In this document: piece after piece, positions 32,498 to 41,169 of the stretch
How positions within the stretch are numbered: the stretch's first letter is position 1
Layout: each line of letters starts with the position of its first letter
DNA from: JBLHUT01 sp047629975
GTDB taxonomy: Bacteria; Pseudomonadota; Alphaproteobacteria; Rhodobacterales; Rhodobacteraceae
Length of the DNA stretch: 41,247 bases
Reading direction: 5' to 3'
NCBI GenBank assembly: GCA_047629975.1
Contig: JBLHUT010000002.1
Span: 1 to 41,247, forward strand
Translations under genes and position numbers: made by a program
Notes under the pieces: generated by a model
Database searches by the model: none
Told to the model about the DNA's origin: nothing
Seen by the model: only the letters and a program-made list of their open reading frames with translations

Positions 32498-33994
32498 GTG
32501 AAAAAACCCTCCCCTATCGTTTCGCAAAATACCTGGTCCTTTCTGCGCGATGCCATGATCACTCCGACCGGTTTTCGCGAATATGACGCGCGCTGGAAAT
32601 ATCCAGACGAGATCAACCTGCCCGGGATTACCGCGCTTGGCCTCGGGCTTGGCACACAGATGCACGCCCGCGGGATCGAGCCCGTAATCGCGGTGGCAAA
32701 CGATTACCGCGACTATTCGCTGTCGATCAAGAACGCCCTGATGCTGGGCCTGATGCAGGCCGGGATCACGGTCAAGGATATCGGCCCCGCAGTGTCGCCG
32801 ATGGCCTATTTCAGCCAGTTCCATCTGGACGTTCCAGCCGTTGCCATGGTGACCGCCAGCCACAACCCGAACGGTTGGACAGGCGTCAAGATGGGCTTTG
32901 AGCGGCCTCTGACCCACGGCCCGGACGAGATGTCGGAATTGCGCGATATCGTGCTTGAGGGGCGCGGCATCGCGCGTCCAGGTGGCGCTTATGAATTCGT
33001 GGACGGGGTCATGGACGCCTATATCGACGATCTGTGCGGGGATTTCAAAATGACCCGCAAGCTCAAGGTCGTATGCGCCACCGGCAACGGTACGGCTGCG
33101 GCTTTTGCACCCAAGATATTCGAGCGTATCGGCGTCGAGGTTGTCGAAAGCCACAACACGCTTGACTACACATTTCCGCACTACAACCCCAACCCCGAAG
33201 CCCTTGAAATGCTGCATGATATGGCCGACAGCGTCCGGGCCTCGGGTGCCGATTTCGCGCTTGGATTTGATGGCGACGGGGATCGCTGCGGCGTGGTCGA
33301 CGACGAGGGCGAAGAGATTTTTGCCGATAAGGTCGGGGTCATCATGGCCCGTGACCTGTCGGGGATCTATCCCAACGCAACCTTTGTGGCAGATGTCAAA
33401 TCCACCGGATTGTTCGCCTCTGACCCCGTGCTCAAGGCCAATGGCGTGACAGCCGATTACTGGAAAACCGGGCACAGCCACATGAAACGCCGTGTCAAAG
33501 AACTGGGTGCGCTGGCCGGTTTCGAGAAGTCGGGTCACTATTTCCTCGCCGAGCCTATCGGGCGTGGATATGATTGCGGCATGCGTGTCGCTGTCGAGAT
33601 CTGCAAACTGATGGACAGAAACCCCGACAAATCCATGTCGGACCTGCGCCGCGCCCTGCCCCAGACATTCGCCACACCGACCATGTCTCCGTATTGCTCG
33701 GATCTTGAAAAGTACGACGTGCTGGAGCGTATTGTCGCGAAACTGGTGGCGCGCCACGAGGCCGGCGGGGATATTGCAGGTCGCAAAATCGTGCAGGTCG
33801 TAACGGTAAACGGCGCGCGGGTGATCCTTGAAAACGGCGCGTGGGGCCTTGTGCGGGCGTCCTCGAACACGCCGAACCTTGTGGTGGTTTGCGAAAGCCC
33901 CGAGAGTGACGCCGAGATGCGTGCGATCTTTGCCGACCTCGATGCCACGATCCGCACCGAGCCTGCGGTGGGTGACTACGACCAGACCATCTGA
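32498..33994 (+). CDS. Phosphomannomutase/phosphoglucomutase (AlgC-like)
   Basis: This 498-residue alpha-D-phosphohexomutase has four domains. The catalytic phosphoserine loop is VTASHNPNGWTGVKMG, the metal loop is GFDGDGDRCGVVDD, and the sugar-binding loop is GFEKSGHYFLAEP. The C-terminal phosphate-binding loop includes LVRASSNTPNLVV. It interconverts hexose 1- and 6-phosphates for sugar nucleotide and polysaccharide synthesis. The start is GTG (32498), 27 nt after kdsA, so both envelope-sugar genes may be co-transcribed. Confidence 0.93.
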   Translation: MKKPSPIVSQNTWSFLRDAMITPTGFREYDARWKYPDEINLPGITALGLGLGTQMHARGIEPVIAVANDYRDYSLSIKNALMLGLMQAGITVKDIGPAVSPMAYFSQFHLDVPAVAMVTASHNPNGWTGVKMGFERPLTHGPDEMSELRDIVLEGRGIARPGGAYEFVDGVMDAYIDDLCGDFKMTRKLKVVCATGNGTAAAFAPKIFERIGVEVVESHNTLDYTFPHYNPNPEALEMLHDMADSVRASGADFALGFDGDGDRCGVVDDEGEEIFADKVGVIMARDLSGIYPNATFVADVKSTGLFASDPVLKANGVTADYWKTGHSHMKRRVKELGALAGFEKSGHYFLAEPIGRGYDCGMRVAVEICKLMDRNPDKSMSDLRRALPQTFATPTMSPYCSDLEKYDVLERIVAKLVARHEAGGDIAGRKIVQVVTVNGARVILENGAWGLVRASSNTPNLVVVCESPESDAEMRAIFADLDATIRTEPAVGDYDQTI

Positions 33995-34040
33995 TCCTAC
34001 TGCCCTGCCACTGCCCCACAAAAGGCTGCTGGCAGGGCTT

Positions 34041-34850
34041 TCAGGCTATCAAACGGGTACGGATCACACCGCCCAGACTTGACAGAAAAAACATCGCGGC
34101 CGCCAGACAGACGATTGTCGGGCCGGTGGGCGTGTCGAAACGATACGATAATTGCAGCCCCCCCAACGCTGAAAGCGCCGCGATAACCGTTGCAATCACC
34201 GCCATACGCTCGGGCGTGCGCGCAAAGGGCCGCGCGGCAGCCGCCGGAATAATCAGCATCGCGGCAATCAACAAAACCCCGACGACCTTGATCGCCACCG
34301 CAACCACCAAGGCCAAAGCAACCGTCAGAACAAGCTGCTCGCGGTTGGGGTCGATACCGCTGGCATAGGCCAGATCGCGGTTAAGCGTGGCAGTGAGCAA
34401 AGCCGACCAACGCCAGCTCACCAACCCAAGCACAAGCACCGCCCCACCCCAGATCACCGCCAGATCAACCTTGCCGACCGCCAGAATATCCCCGAACAGA
34501 TAGGCCATTATGTCGATCCGGACCCCTTGCAGGAACGACACCGCCACAAGACCGATCGCCAGCGCCGAATGTGCCAGAACCCCCAACAAGGTATCCATGC
34601 CGTAGCCGCGCCCGCTCAACAGCGACACCGTCGTTGCCATCAACAATGAAACGACCAACACACCCGTGAAGATCGACATCGAAAAACTTAACGCAAGTGC
34701 CACCCCCAGAATCGAGGCATGCGCGGTCGCGTCACCGAAATAGGCCATCCGCCGCCAGACGACAAAGCACCCCAACGGTGCCGCAGCAATCGCCACGCCA
34801 AGCCCCGCCAACGCTGCGCGAACAAGGAAACTGTCTAACAAAGCGGTCAC
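34041..34850 (-). CDS. znuB: Zinc ABC transporter permease ZnuB
   Basis: This 269-residue ABC-3 family permease has about eight membrane helices. Recognisable parts are LGCFVVWRRMAYFGDATAHASILGVAL near the N-terminus and IKVVGVLLIAAMLIIPAAAARPFA in the second half. It forms the inner-membrane channel for zinc with ZnuC as ATPase and ZnuA as the binding protein. The start overlaps the znuC stop (ATGA). It is convergent with the phosphomutase gene, 46 nt apart, with no clear terminator between. Confidence 0.94.
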   Translation of the reverse strand: MTALLDSFLVRAALAGLGVAIAAAPLGCFVVWRRMAYFGDATAHASILGVALALSFSMSIFTGVLVVSLLMATTVSLLSGRGYGMDTLLGVLAHSALAIGLVAVSFLQGVRIDIMAYLFGDILAVGKVDLAVIWGGAVLVLGLVSWRWSALLTATLNRDLAYASGIDPNREQLVLTVALALVVAVAIKVVGVLLIAAMLIIPAAAARPFARTPERMAVIATVIAALSALGGLQLSYRFDTPTGPTIVCLAAAMFFLSSLGGVIRTRLIA

Positions 34851-35638
34851 TTTATCCCCTCAAGCGTTTCGGCGTCTTCATGGGTGCACGCCGCCGTGTG
34901 CGTATGATCGTGCGAATGGTTGTGATCATGCCGGTACAGCGCCAGCGCGCCTTGGGTTCCTGTGCCAAACAAGGCGCGGTATTCAGGTGCCGAGGCCACA
35001 TGCTCTGGCGCGCCTTGGCAACAGACATGCCCGTTCAGGCAAATCACGCGATCTGACGCCGCCATTACCACGTGCAATTCATGGCTGATCATCAAGACAG
35101 CACACCCCAAGCGCGCCCGCACATCCGCAATCTGGCGATAGAACGCTGCCGATCCTTGCTGGTCAAGACCCTGTGTTGCCTCGTCAAGGATCAATAGCGC
35201 GGGCCGGTTCAGCAAGGCGCGCGCCAACAGCACGCGCTGAAACTGTCCGCCCGACAGATCGGCCATTTGCCGTTGGGCCAGATTGCCGACACCCGCCTGA
35301 TCAAGCACCTCTTGGGCCTGCGCGTCCGTGACCCGCACCGGAAGGCTCAGAAAACGACGCACCGTGAGCGGTAATGTCGGATCGACGTGCAACGATTGTG
35401 GCACATAACCGATCCGCAGCCCTGCCGCCTTGACGACGTGCCCTGCTGTCGGGCTTACCGCCCCGATGATCGATTTGATCAACGTCGACTTTCCCGATCC
35501 GTTCGGCCCTACGATCGTGACGATCTCGCCCGCATGAATGGTCAGATCCACGTGCTCCAGTACCGCGCGGCCTGACAGACGCACACTCAGATCGGTAACC
35601 GTGACCAAATGCGACGGCTCTTTGAACAACAAACTCAC
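34847..35638 (-). CDS. znuC: Zinc ABC transporter ATP-binding protein ZnuC
   Basis: This 263-residue ATPase has Walker A GPNGSGKST, signature LSGGQFQRVLLARALL and Walker B LLILDEATQGLD, followed by the switch His in MISHELHVV. The C-terminal tail is His-rich (HDHNHSHDHTHT), a common feature of zinc importers that may buffer zinc. ATGA overlaps join it to zur upstream and znuB downstream. Confidence 0.94.
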   Translation of the reverse strand: MSLLFKEPSHLVTVTDLSVRLSGRAVLEHVDLTIHAGEIVTIVGPNGSGKSTLIKSIIGAVSPTAGHVVKAAGLRIGYVPQSLHVDPTLPLTVRRFLSLPVRVTDAQAQEVLDQAGVGNLAQRQMADLSGGQFQRVLLARALLNRPALLILDEATQGLDQQGSAAFYRQIADVRARLGCAVLMISHELHVVMAASDRVICLNGHVCCQGAPEHVASAPEYRALFGTGTQGALALYRHDHNHSHDHTHTAACTHEDAETLEGIK

Positions 35639-36117
35639 GCAGGATTGCTTTCACGGCAATTCGGGCAAACCCCCTGTGCCTCGACAATTGTGCACTCGAT
35701 CTCGAAGCCTGCATCTTTGGCAGTGCGTCCAAGCATGTTTTTCAGGGAGTCCGAGTTCATTTCGGCGACAGAAGCGCAGATGCGGCAAATCAAGAACGCG
35801 GGCGCGTGCGCCTCTCCGGGATGAACGCACGCGATAAAGGCATTCAAACGTTCGATCTTGTGCGCGAACCCGTGCTTGGTCAGAAAACTCAACGCCCGGT
35901 AGACAACAGGCGGTTGCGAGCCAAGCCCCTCGTCGCGCAACCGATCCAGAATGTCATAGGCTCCCATGGCCCTGTGTTCAGCCAGCAAAATCTCGAGTAC
36001 GCGCCGCCGGACAGGGGTGAATTGCAGCCCCGCTTGCCTGCACTGCGCGCCAACGGCTGCCACACCGTCTGAAATGCACGACGCATGATCGTGGTGCTCG
36101 AATCCGATCATTTGCAT
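35635..36117 (-). CDS. zur: Zinc uptake regulator Zur (Fur family)
   Basis: This 160-residue Fur-family repressor has a winged-helix DNA-binding region LQFTPVRRRVLEILLAEHR then PPVVYRALSFLTKHGFAHKIE. The structural zinc site is formed by Cys111 and Cys114 (CRIC) with Cys151 and Cys154 (CPNC). Placement at the head of zur-znuC-znuB and divergent from znuA identifies it as Zur rather than Fur. With zinc bound it should repress both directions through the palindrome at 36157-36173. Confidence 0.94.
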   Translation of the reverse strand: MQMIGFEHHDHASCISDGVAAVGAQCRQAGLQFTPVRRRVLEILLAEHRAMGAYDILDRLRDEGLGSQPPVVYRALSFLTKHGFAHKIERLNAFIACVHPGEAHAPAFLICRICASVAEMNSDSLKNMLGRTAKDAGFEIECTIVEAQGVCPNCRESNPA

Positions 36118-36156
36118 GAGGTCTTCCTTGGGGTCAGATGTTCTTTGGGGATTGAT

Positions 36157-36173
36157 ATGTTATAATATGACGT
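36157..36173. promoter_or_regulatory. Candidate Zur box between zur and znuA
   Basis: ATGTTATA (36157-36164) and TATGACGT (36166-36173) form a near-perfect inverted repeat around a central A, with 6 of 8 pairs matched. This fits the ATGTTATA-type AT-rich Zur palindromes known in alphaproteobacteria. It lies 39 bp before the zur start and 28 bp before the znuA start, suitable for controlling both. Confidence 0.75.
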
Positions 36174-36201
36174 TTAACAAGCCACTTCAATTCAACAACT
36201 G

Positions 36202-37176
36202 ATGAGCCCGTCCATGATCAGACATCTATTTGCCTCGGGCCTTGCCCTAATCACTGCAAGCACCCTCGCCACCGCACAGGTACCGCGTGTGGCGACTGAT
36301 ATCGCACCGGTTCACTCGTTGGTCACACGGGTCATGCAGGGCGTCGGAGAGGCCGCGCTCGTTGTGCCCCCCAATGCGTCACCGCACGGCCATGCCATGC
36401 GCCCGTCAGAGGCCGCTTCACTCGAGACTGCGCAACTGGTCTTCTGGATCGGCGATGATCTGACCCCGTGGTTCGGTGAAGCCGTCGAAACGCTCGCCCC
36501 ACAGGCACATCTGGTAGAGCTTTTGCACCATCAAGACACCCTGACCCAACCGGCACGCACACTTGCCCTGTTTGCCGCGCCACCCGAAGGCAACGAGGCA
36601 AAGGACGATGATCATGACGACGACCACGGCCATAGCCACGGCCATGCGGACGACAGCATTGATCCCCACGCATGGCTTGATCCGGAAAACGGTAAAATCT
36701 GGCTCAAAGTAATTGCAACCGAGCTTTCAAAGGCAGACCCGGCAAACGCTGCACGCTATGCTGAAAATGCCGCTGCCGGTGCTCGTGAAATTGCCGACGT
36801 CGTGCAAGATATCGATGCGCTGCTGCTGCCCAATCGCGCGAAACCCTTCGTCGTGTTTCATGACGCATTCCAGTATTTTGAAAAGCGTTTCGCGCTGTCT
36901 GCCACGGGGTCAATCGCGATATCGGACGGCACGAAACCCGGCCCTGCCCGGGTTGCCGAAATCCGCGCGGCGGTCATCGCAGCAGATGTTCAGTGTATCT
37001 TTGCCGAACCCCAGTTCAACCAGGGATTGACCACGACTGTAGCCGAAGGCACCGGCGCCCGCGTTGCTGTGCTGGACCCGATCGGCACCGGACTGAAACC
37101 GGGGCCGGACCTTTACCGCGAAATGTTGCACGATCTCGCCACCGGAATCAAAGGCTGTCTGCAAGACGATCAATAG
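36202..37176 (+). CDS. znuA: Zinc ABC transporter substrate-binding protein ZnuA
   Basis: This 324-residue periplasmic protein has a Sec signal peptide (IRHLFASGLALITASTLATAQ). His residues in PVHSLV, ASPHGHAMRPSEA, IDPHAWLDPENG and VVFHDAFQYF are the zinc-binding set of ZnuA proteins. A His/Asp-rich loop (DDDHDDDHGHSHGHADD, about residues 133-149) lies before the IDPHAW motif, typical of ZnuA and absent in manganese-binding relatives. It is a single gene divergent from zur. A second in-frame ATG at 36214 is an equally possible start. Confidence 0.95.
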   Translation: MSPSMIRHLFASGLALITASTLATAQVPRVATDIAPVHSLVTRVMQGVGEAALVVPPNASPHGHAMRPSEAASLETAQLVFWIGDDLTPWFGEAVETLAPQAHLVELLHHQDTLTQPARTLALFAAPPEGNEAKDDDHDDDHGHSHGHADDSIDPHAWLDPENGKIWLKVIATELSKADPANAARYAENAAAGAREIADVVQDIDALLLPNRAKPFVVFHDAFQYFEKRFALSATGSIAISDGTKPGPARVAEIRAAVIAADVQCIFAEPQFNQGLTTTVAEGTGARVAVLDPIGTGLKPGPDLYREMLHDLATGIKGCLQDDQ

Positions 37177-37211
37177 CACCGGCCGCCAAACAGCACACCA
37201 ATCATGCGGGT

Positions 37212-38309
37212 CTAGGCATTGAACAGGAAATGCAGGACATCCCCGTCCTTGACCAGATACGATTTGCCCTCGACCCGCATTTTACCGGCCTCTTTGGCTC
37301 CTGCTTCGCCCCTGAGGGCGACGTAATCGTCGTATCCGATGGTTTCGGCGCGGATGAAACCGCGCTCGAAGTCACCGTGAATGACACCAGCCGCCTGTGG
37401 CGCAAGCGTATTCTTGCCGATCGTCCACGCGCGCGCTTCTTTCGGGCCAACCGTAAAATAGGTCTGCAACTCCAAAAGAGAGTACCCAGCCCTGATCACG
37501 CGGTCGAGACCAGCCTCGTCCAAGCCCAGTTCCGTCAGGAACATCTCGGATTCCTCTCGGTCGAGCTGGCTTATCTCTTCCTCGATCTTGGCCGAAATGA
37601 CCACACTGGCCGCCCCCTGTGCCGCGGCCATTTCCGCGACTGCGGCGGAATGGGCATTGCCGGCGCCTGCTTCGTCTTCGCCCACGTTGCACACGTAAAG
37701 GATCGGCTTTGTGGTCAGCAACTGAAGCATATTCCAGGCCTTGAGGTCATCCTCGGCCACGTCAACCACCCGCGCGGGCTTACCCTCGTTGAGCACCTCG
37801 AGGGCTGCGCGCAACAACCGCTCTTGCTGAACAGCTTCCTTGTCGCCGCCGCGCACCTTGCGAACGATGTTTTGAAGCCGCTTTTCAACGCTTTCCATGT
37901 CGGCCAGCATCAGTTCGGTCTCGATCGTCGCTGCATCCTCGACAGGGTCCACGCGCCCGTCAACATGGGTGATATCCCCATCCTCGAAACACCGCAGAAC
38001 ATGCGCGATTGCGTCACATTCACGAATGTTGGCAAGAAACTGGTTGCCCAGCCCCTCGCCCTTGCTTGCCCCTTTTACAAGGCCGGCAATGTCGACAAAC
38101 GTCATGCGGGTCGGGATAATCTGCTTGCTTCCGGCAATGGCCGCAAGCGTATCCAAACGGGCATCCGGCAACGCCACATCGCCCACGTTGGGTTCGATCG
38201 TGCAGAACGGGTAGTTCGCGGCCTGTGCGGCTGCTGTGCGGGTCAACGCATTGAAAAGGGTGGATTTACCTACGTTCGGAAGTCCGACGATACCGGTTTT
38301 GAATCCCAT
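37212..38309 (-). CDS. ychF: Redox-regulated ATPase/GTPase YchF (OLA1 family)
   Basis: This 365-residue TRAFAC-class P-loop protein has Walker A GIVGLPNVGKSTLFN, a G3 DIAGLVKGASKGEGLG, and the altered G4 motif (CNVGED instead of NKxD) that makes YchF prefer ATP. The C-terminal TGS domain includes FFTVGPKEARAWTI and HSDFERGFIRAE-like motifs. It binds ribosomes and is a stress-related factor. Two adjacent ATGs (38312, 38309) are available. Upstream lies a short tandem repeat at 38324-38355. Confidence 0.95.
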   Translation of the reverse strand: MGFKTGIVGLPNVGKSTLFNALTRTAAAQAANYPFCTIEPNVGDVALPDARLDTLAAIAGSKQIIPTRMTFVDIAGLVKGASKGEGLGNQFLANIRECDAIAHVLRCFEDGDITHVDGRVDPVEDAATIETELMLADMESVEKRLQNIVRKVRGGDKEAVQQERLLRAALEVLNEGKPARVVDVAEDDLKAWNMLQLLTTKPILYVCNVGEDEAGAGNAHSAAVAEMAAAQGAASVVISAKIEEEISQLDREESEMFLTELGLDEAGLDRVIRAGYSLLELQTYFTVGPKEARAWTIGKNTLAPQAAGVIHGDFERGFIRAETIGYDDYVALRGEAGAKEAGKMRVEGKSYLVKDGDVLHFLFNA

Positions 38310-38323
38310 CACGGATGGTCCTT

Positions 38324-38355
38324 CTGATATATGCCCAGTCTGATATACGCGCAGT
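38324..38355. repeat. Imperfect tandem repeat of a 16-bp unit upstream of ychF
   Basis: ctgatatatgcccagt (38324-38339) is followed directly by ctgatatacgcgcagt (38340-38355), differing at two positions. It sits within 50 bp upstream of the ychF start, so it is in the leader or promoter. Confidence 0.7.
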
Positions 38356-38451
38356 CTATTTCGCGCCGGCGGAACGGTTCCGGTAACACGATTTGCCCCC
38401 TGCGGGACCGCACGATGCGAGGCCCGTTTTCCCGGTCAATACGCCGGCAGG

Positions 38452-39015
38452 TTACGCGCGTTCGGAGTATTCCATCGTTTCGGTGTTCACGACAATGTCT
38501 TCGTCCTGCCCGACAAAGGGCGGCACCATGACTTTGACGCCGCAGTCAAGGATCGCCGGCTTGAACGAATTGGCCGCAGTCTGGCCTTTCACAACCGGCT
38601 CTGTCTCAACGACCTTGCACGTCACTTTTTGCGGCAAGGATGCGTTCAGCGCCTCTTCGTCATGGAACTCGACAACAACCGTCATTCCGTCCTGAAGAAA
38701 CGGCCGCCGTTCGCCCAAAAGGTCGGCAGGAAGCTCGATCTGCTCATAGGTTTCAAGGTCCATCATCACCAGCATGCCGTCGCTCTCGTACAAGAACTGC
38801 TGGTCTTTCTGCTCGAGCCGAACGCGCTCTACTTTGTCGGCGGAGCGGAAACGTTCGTTCAATTTTGAACCATTGCGCAGGTTCTTAAGCTCGACCTGTG
38901 CAAAGGCGCCACCCTTTCCGGGCTTCACGTGGTCCACTTTGACAGCGGCCCAAAGACCACCGTTGTGCTCCAAGACATTGCCAGGGCGGATCTCGTTTCC
39001 ATTTATTTTGGGCAT
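38452..39015 (-). CDS. efp: Translation elongation factor P
   Basis: This 187-residue protein has three OB/KOW-like domains. It begins PKINGNEIRPGNVLEHNGGL and has the tip loop HVKPGKGGAF with Lys34, the residue modified in EF-P (lysylation where EpmA/EpmB exist; not seen here). The C-terminal region (GLKVMVPPF-like, then DIVVNTETMEYSERA) is typical. It relieves ribosome stalling at polyproline. It is a single-gene unit with 215 bp of AT-rich DNA upstream. Confidence 0.96.
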   Translation of the reverse strand: MPKINGNEIRPGNVLEHNGGLWAAVKVDHVKPGKGGAFAQVELKNLRNGSKLNERFRSADKVERVRLEQKDQQFLYESDGMLVMMDLETYEQIELPADLLGERRPFLQDGMTVVVEFHDEEALNASLPQKVTCKVVETEPVVKGQTAANSFKPAILDCGVKVMVPPFVGQDEDIVVNTETMEYSERA

Positions 39016-39230
39016 TTTGACAGAACCTCGGGAGAAAGTTGAACTTCAGTTGGCGGACCCTATATATTGGTGTGTGGTGAAGAGCAAGAAAACTAAATGT
39101 TGTGCGAAAATTCCAAGGTATGCAATATACGCATAGCAGACATGATGAAAATGGAATACCGAATCGTTTCAAAAACGTCATATTCGCGCTTACGCCAGAA
39201 AGACAAGAGCAATAAGATAAGGACGACGAG

Positions 39231-39551
39231 ATGGTAGATTTCGTTGACGGCACGGCTTTCAACCACGAGCAAGGTTCACGATCCCGCAAACTTTTTGCGG
39301 CTGTTGTGCTTGCGGCATTGGATGACGCCATTGCTGACGACAAGAAGTACGGTAACGGCCCGGAACAAATCGCCCGGTGGGCACGTTCGCGTGATGGTCG
39401 CGAAGTATTGAGCTGTGCAGGAATTGACCCGAACGAACGTGTTGTTTCGGGGCTCATGGATTTTGTTGGCAAAGGTGTACGAACCTCTGTTGCATTGTCG
39501 CGTGAAGAAAGCGAACGGCGTCAGGCTGCCGAGCAGGCTGAAGCCGCATAA
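39231..39551 (+). CDS. Small conserved Rhodobacteraceae protein (possibly DUF6280)
   Basis: This 106-residue soluble protein has ARWARSRDGREVLSCAGIDP and ERVVSGLMDFVGKGVRTSVA as its most distinctive parts and a charged C-terminal helix (REESERRQAAEQAEAA). I recall this family only from Rhodobacteraceae and link it tentatively to DUF6280. It has no membrane segment and no signal peptide. An AAGGA lies 8 nt before the ATG, and a terminator follows at 39577-39603, so it is an isolated, self-contained transcription unit. Function unknown. Confidence 0.8.
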   Translation: MVDFVDGTAFNHEQGSRSRKLFAAVVLAALDDAIADDKKYGNGPEQIARWARSRDGREVLSCAGIDPNERVVSGLMDFVGKGVRTSVALSREESERRQAAEQAEAA

Positions 39552-39576
39552 GCTGTTAGATAACAGCGTGAACAAG

Positions 39577-39603
39577 GGCGTGCCTGAACTGGCGCGCCTT
39601 TTT
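39577..39603 (+). terminator. Rho-independent terminator after the small Rhodobacteraceae gene
   Basis: The stem ggcgtgcc (39577-39584) pairs with ggcgcgcc (39591-39598) with one wobble around a 6-nt loop, followed by five T (39599-39603). It is preceded by another 7-bp hairpin, gctgtta/taacagc (39552-39567), directly after the stop codon. Confidence 0.8.
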
Positions 39604-39676
39604 CGTTGGAAAATCGGGTATTAGGCCCGTCCCTTGCGTGCACCGCACAAAAGCAGGAACGGGAAACGGGGATCAA

Positions 39677-41167
39677 ATGGTAAAAGCGATCATGATACAG
39701 GGCGCCGGTTCGAACGTCGGCAAATCAATGATCGTCGCCGGATTGGCACGTGCCTATCTGCGGCGAGGATACCGCGTGGCCCCCTTCAAACCGCAAAACA
39801 TGTCCAACAACGCAGCCGTCACCATTGACGGAGGGGAGATCGGCCGCGCGCAGGCTTTGCAGGCCCGTGCAGCCCGCCTTGACCCCGTAGTTGACATGAA
39901 CCCCGTACTGCTCAAACCCGAAAGCGAAACCGGCGCACAGGTGATCGTTCAGGGCAAACGCTATGCCACCGTCAAGGCCCGCGAATACGCCCGCCTCAAG
40001 CCCGAACTGATGGCTCCGACCGTCGAAAGTTACGGGCGGTTGGCTGCGGGGGTCGATCTTGTTGTGGTCGAGGGTGCCGGCTCTCCTGCCGAAATCAATC
40101 TGCGTGCCGGAGACATTGCCAACATGGGCTTTGCCGAAGCCGTTGACCTGCCTGTGGTGCTGGTCGGCGACATTGACCGTGGTGGTGTGATTGCCCAGCT
40201 TGTCGGGACCGACACGATCCTGCCCGCAGCGGATGCGGCCCGGATCAAGGCCTATCTGGTCAACAAGTTTCGGGGCGATCCGACCCTGTTTCACGACGGC
40301 ATGGCCATTATCACGCACCGCACAGGATGGACCCCGTTGGGCATTCTGCCGTGGTTTGACGGTGCGTGGAAATTGCCCGCAGAGGATATTCTCGATCTGG
40401 CCTCGCGTCCGGGCGGCACGTACAAGATCGTGGTGCCGCGTTTACCGCGAATGGCCAATTTCGATGATCTTGACCCACTCGGGCTGGAGCCTGATGTCAG
40501 CGTTGAGCTGATCCCGCCGGGGCGGGCCTTGCCGGGGGATGCCGATCTGGTTCTGCTGCCCGGCTCCAAATCGACAATCGCCGATCTTGCGGCCTTGCGC
40601 GCCCAAGGGTGGGATATCGACATTGCGGCCCACGTGCGACGCGGCGGTCAGGTGCTTGGCATTTGCGGGGGCTACCAGATGCTGGGGACGGCAATTCACG
40701 ACCCGGACGGGATCGAAGGGGCCCCGACCTCGGTTGCAGGCTTGGGGCTTTTGGACGTCACGACGACCATGCACTCGCAAAAACGCCTTGCCCTCACACA
40801 GGCACTTCACATTGCTTCCGGCACAGCACTCGAGGGGTATGAAATCCATCTGGGTAAAACCGAAGGCCCTGATCGCGCGCAAGGCTGGCTGCAGATCGAC
40901 ACCCGCATCGAGGGAGCAGCCTCACGCAACGGGCGGGTGCGCGGCACCTATTTGCACGGGCTTTTCGCATCCGATCCGTTTCGTGCGGCGTTTTTGTCCT
41001 CGCTCGGGGTCGCCTCGTCACAGCTTGCGTACGACGATGTCATCGATGCCACACTTGATGAACTGGCCGATCATCTCGAAGAGCATCTTGATCTTGACGC
41101 GCTGCTTGCCCTCGCCACACAGGTCCCCGATCAGGTGCTTGCCGCCGGTAAAGCCGCGAAACGCTAG
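39677..41167 (+). CDS. cobQ: Cobyric acid synthase
   Basis: This 496-residue cobalamin-pathway amidotransferase has an N-terminal P-loop/synthetase domain (IQGAGSNVGKSMIVAGLAR, then PFKPQNMSNNAAVT and VVEGAGSPAEINLR) and a C-terminal class I glutamine amidotransferase domain with the nucleophile Cys in LGICGGYQML and the catalytic His in TYLHGLF. It amidates four side chains of adenosylcobyric acid a,c-diamide. The ATG at 39677 gives the canonical MVKAIMIQGAGSNVGKS start; an earlier in-frame ATG (39638) is unlikely. No other cobalamin gene is visible in the window. Confidence 0.96.
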   Translation: MVKAIMIQGAGSNVGKSMIVAGLARAYLRRGYRVAPFKPQNMSNNAAVTIDGGEIGRAQALQARAARLDPVVDMNPVLLKPESETGAQVIVQGKRYATVKAREYARLKPELMAPTVESYGRLAAGVDLVVVEGAGSPAEINLRAGDIANMGFAEAVDLPVVLVGDIDRGGVIAQLVGTDTILPAADAARIKAYLVNKFRGDPTLFHDGMAIITHRTGWTPLGILPWFDGAWKLPAEDILDLASRPGGTYKIVVPRLPRMANFDDLDPLGLEPDVSVELIPPGRALPGDADLVLLPGSKSTIADLAALRAQGWDIDIAAHVRRGGQVLGICGGYQMLGTAIHDPDGIEGAPTSVAGLGLLDVTTTMHSQKRLALTQALHIASGTALEGYEIHLGKTEGPDRAQGWLQIDTRIEGAASRNGRVRGTYLHGLFASDPFRAAFLSSLGVASSQLAYDDVIDATLDELADHLEEHLDLDALLALATQVPDQVLAAGKAAKR

Positions 41168-41169
41168 GT

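Noticed and set aside
32261..34021. A 586-codon open frame antisense to the phosphomutase and the kdsA 3' end
   Set aside because: It is a shadow of the plus-strand codon pattern. No conserved motif or ribosome binding site supports it, and it covers two well-supported genes.
39677..41167. Idea that cobQ belongs functionally with the cobalt-type hydratase
   Set aside because: They are more than 35 kb apart. CobQ acts in corrinoid synthesis, not in cobalt delivery to nitrile hydratases; there is no shared regulation in sequence.
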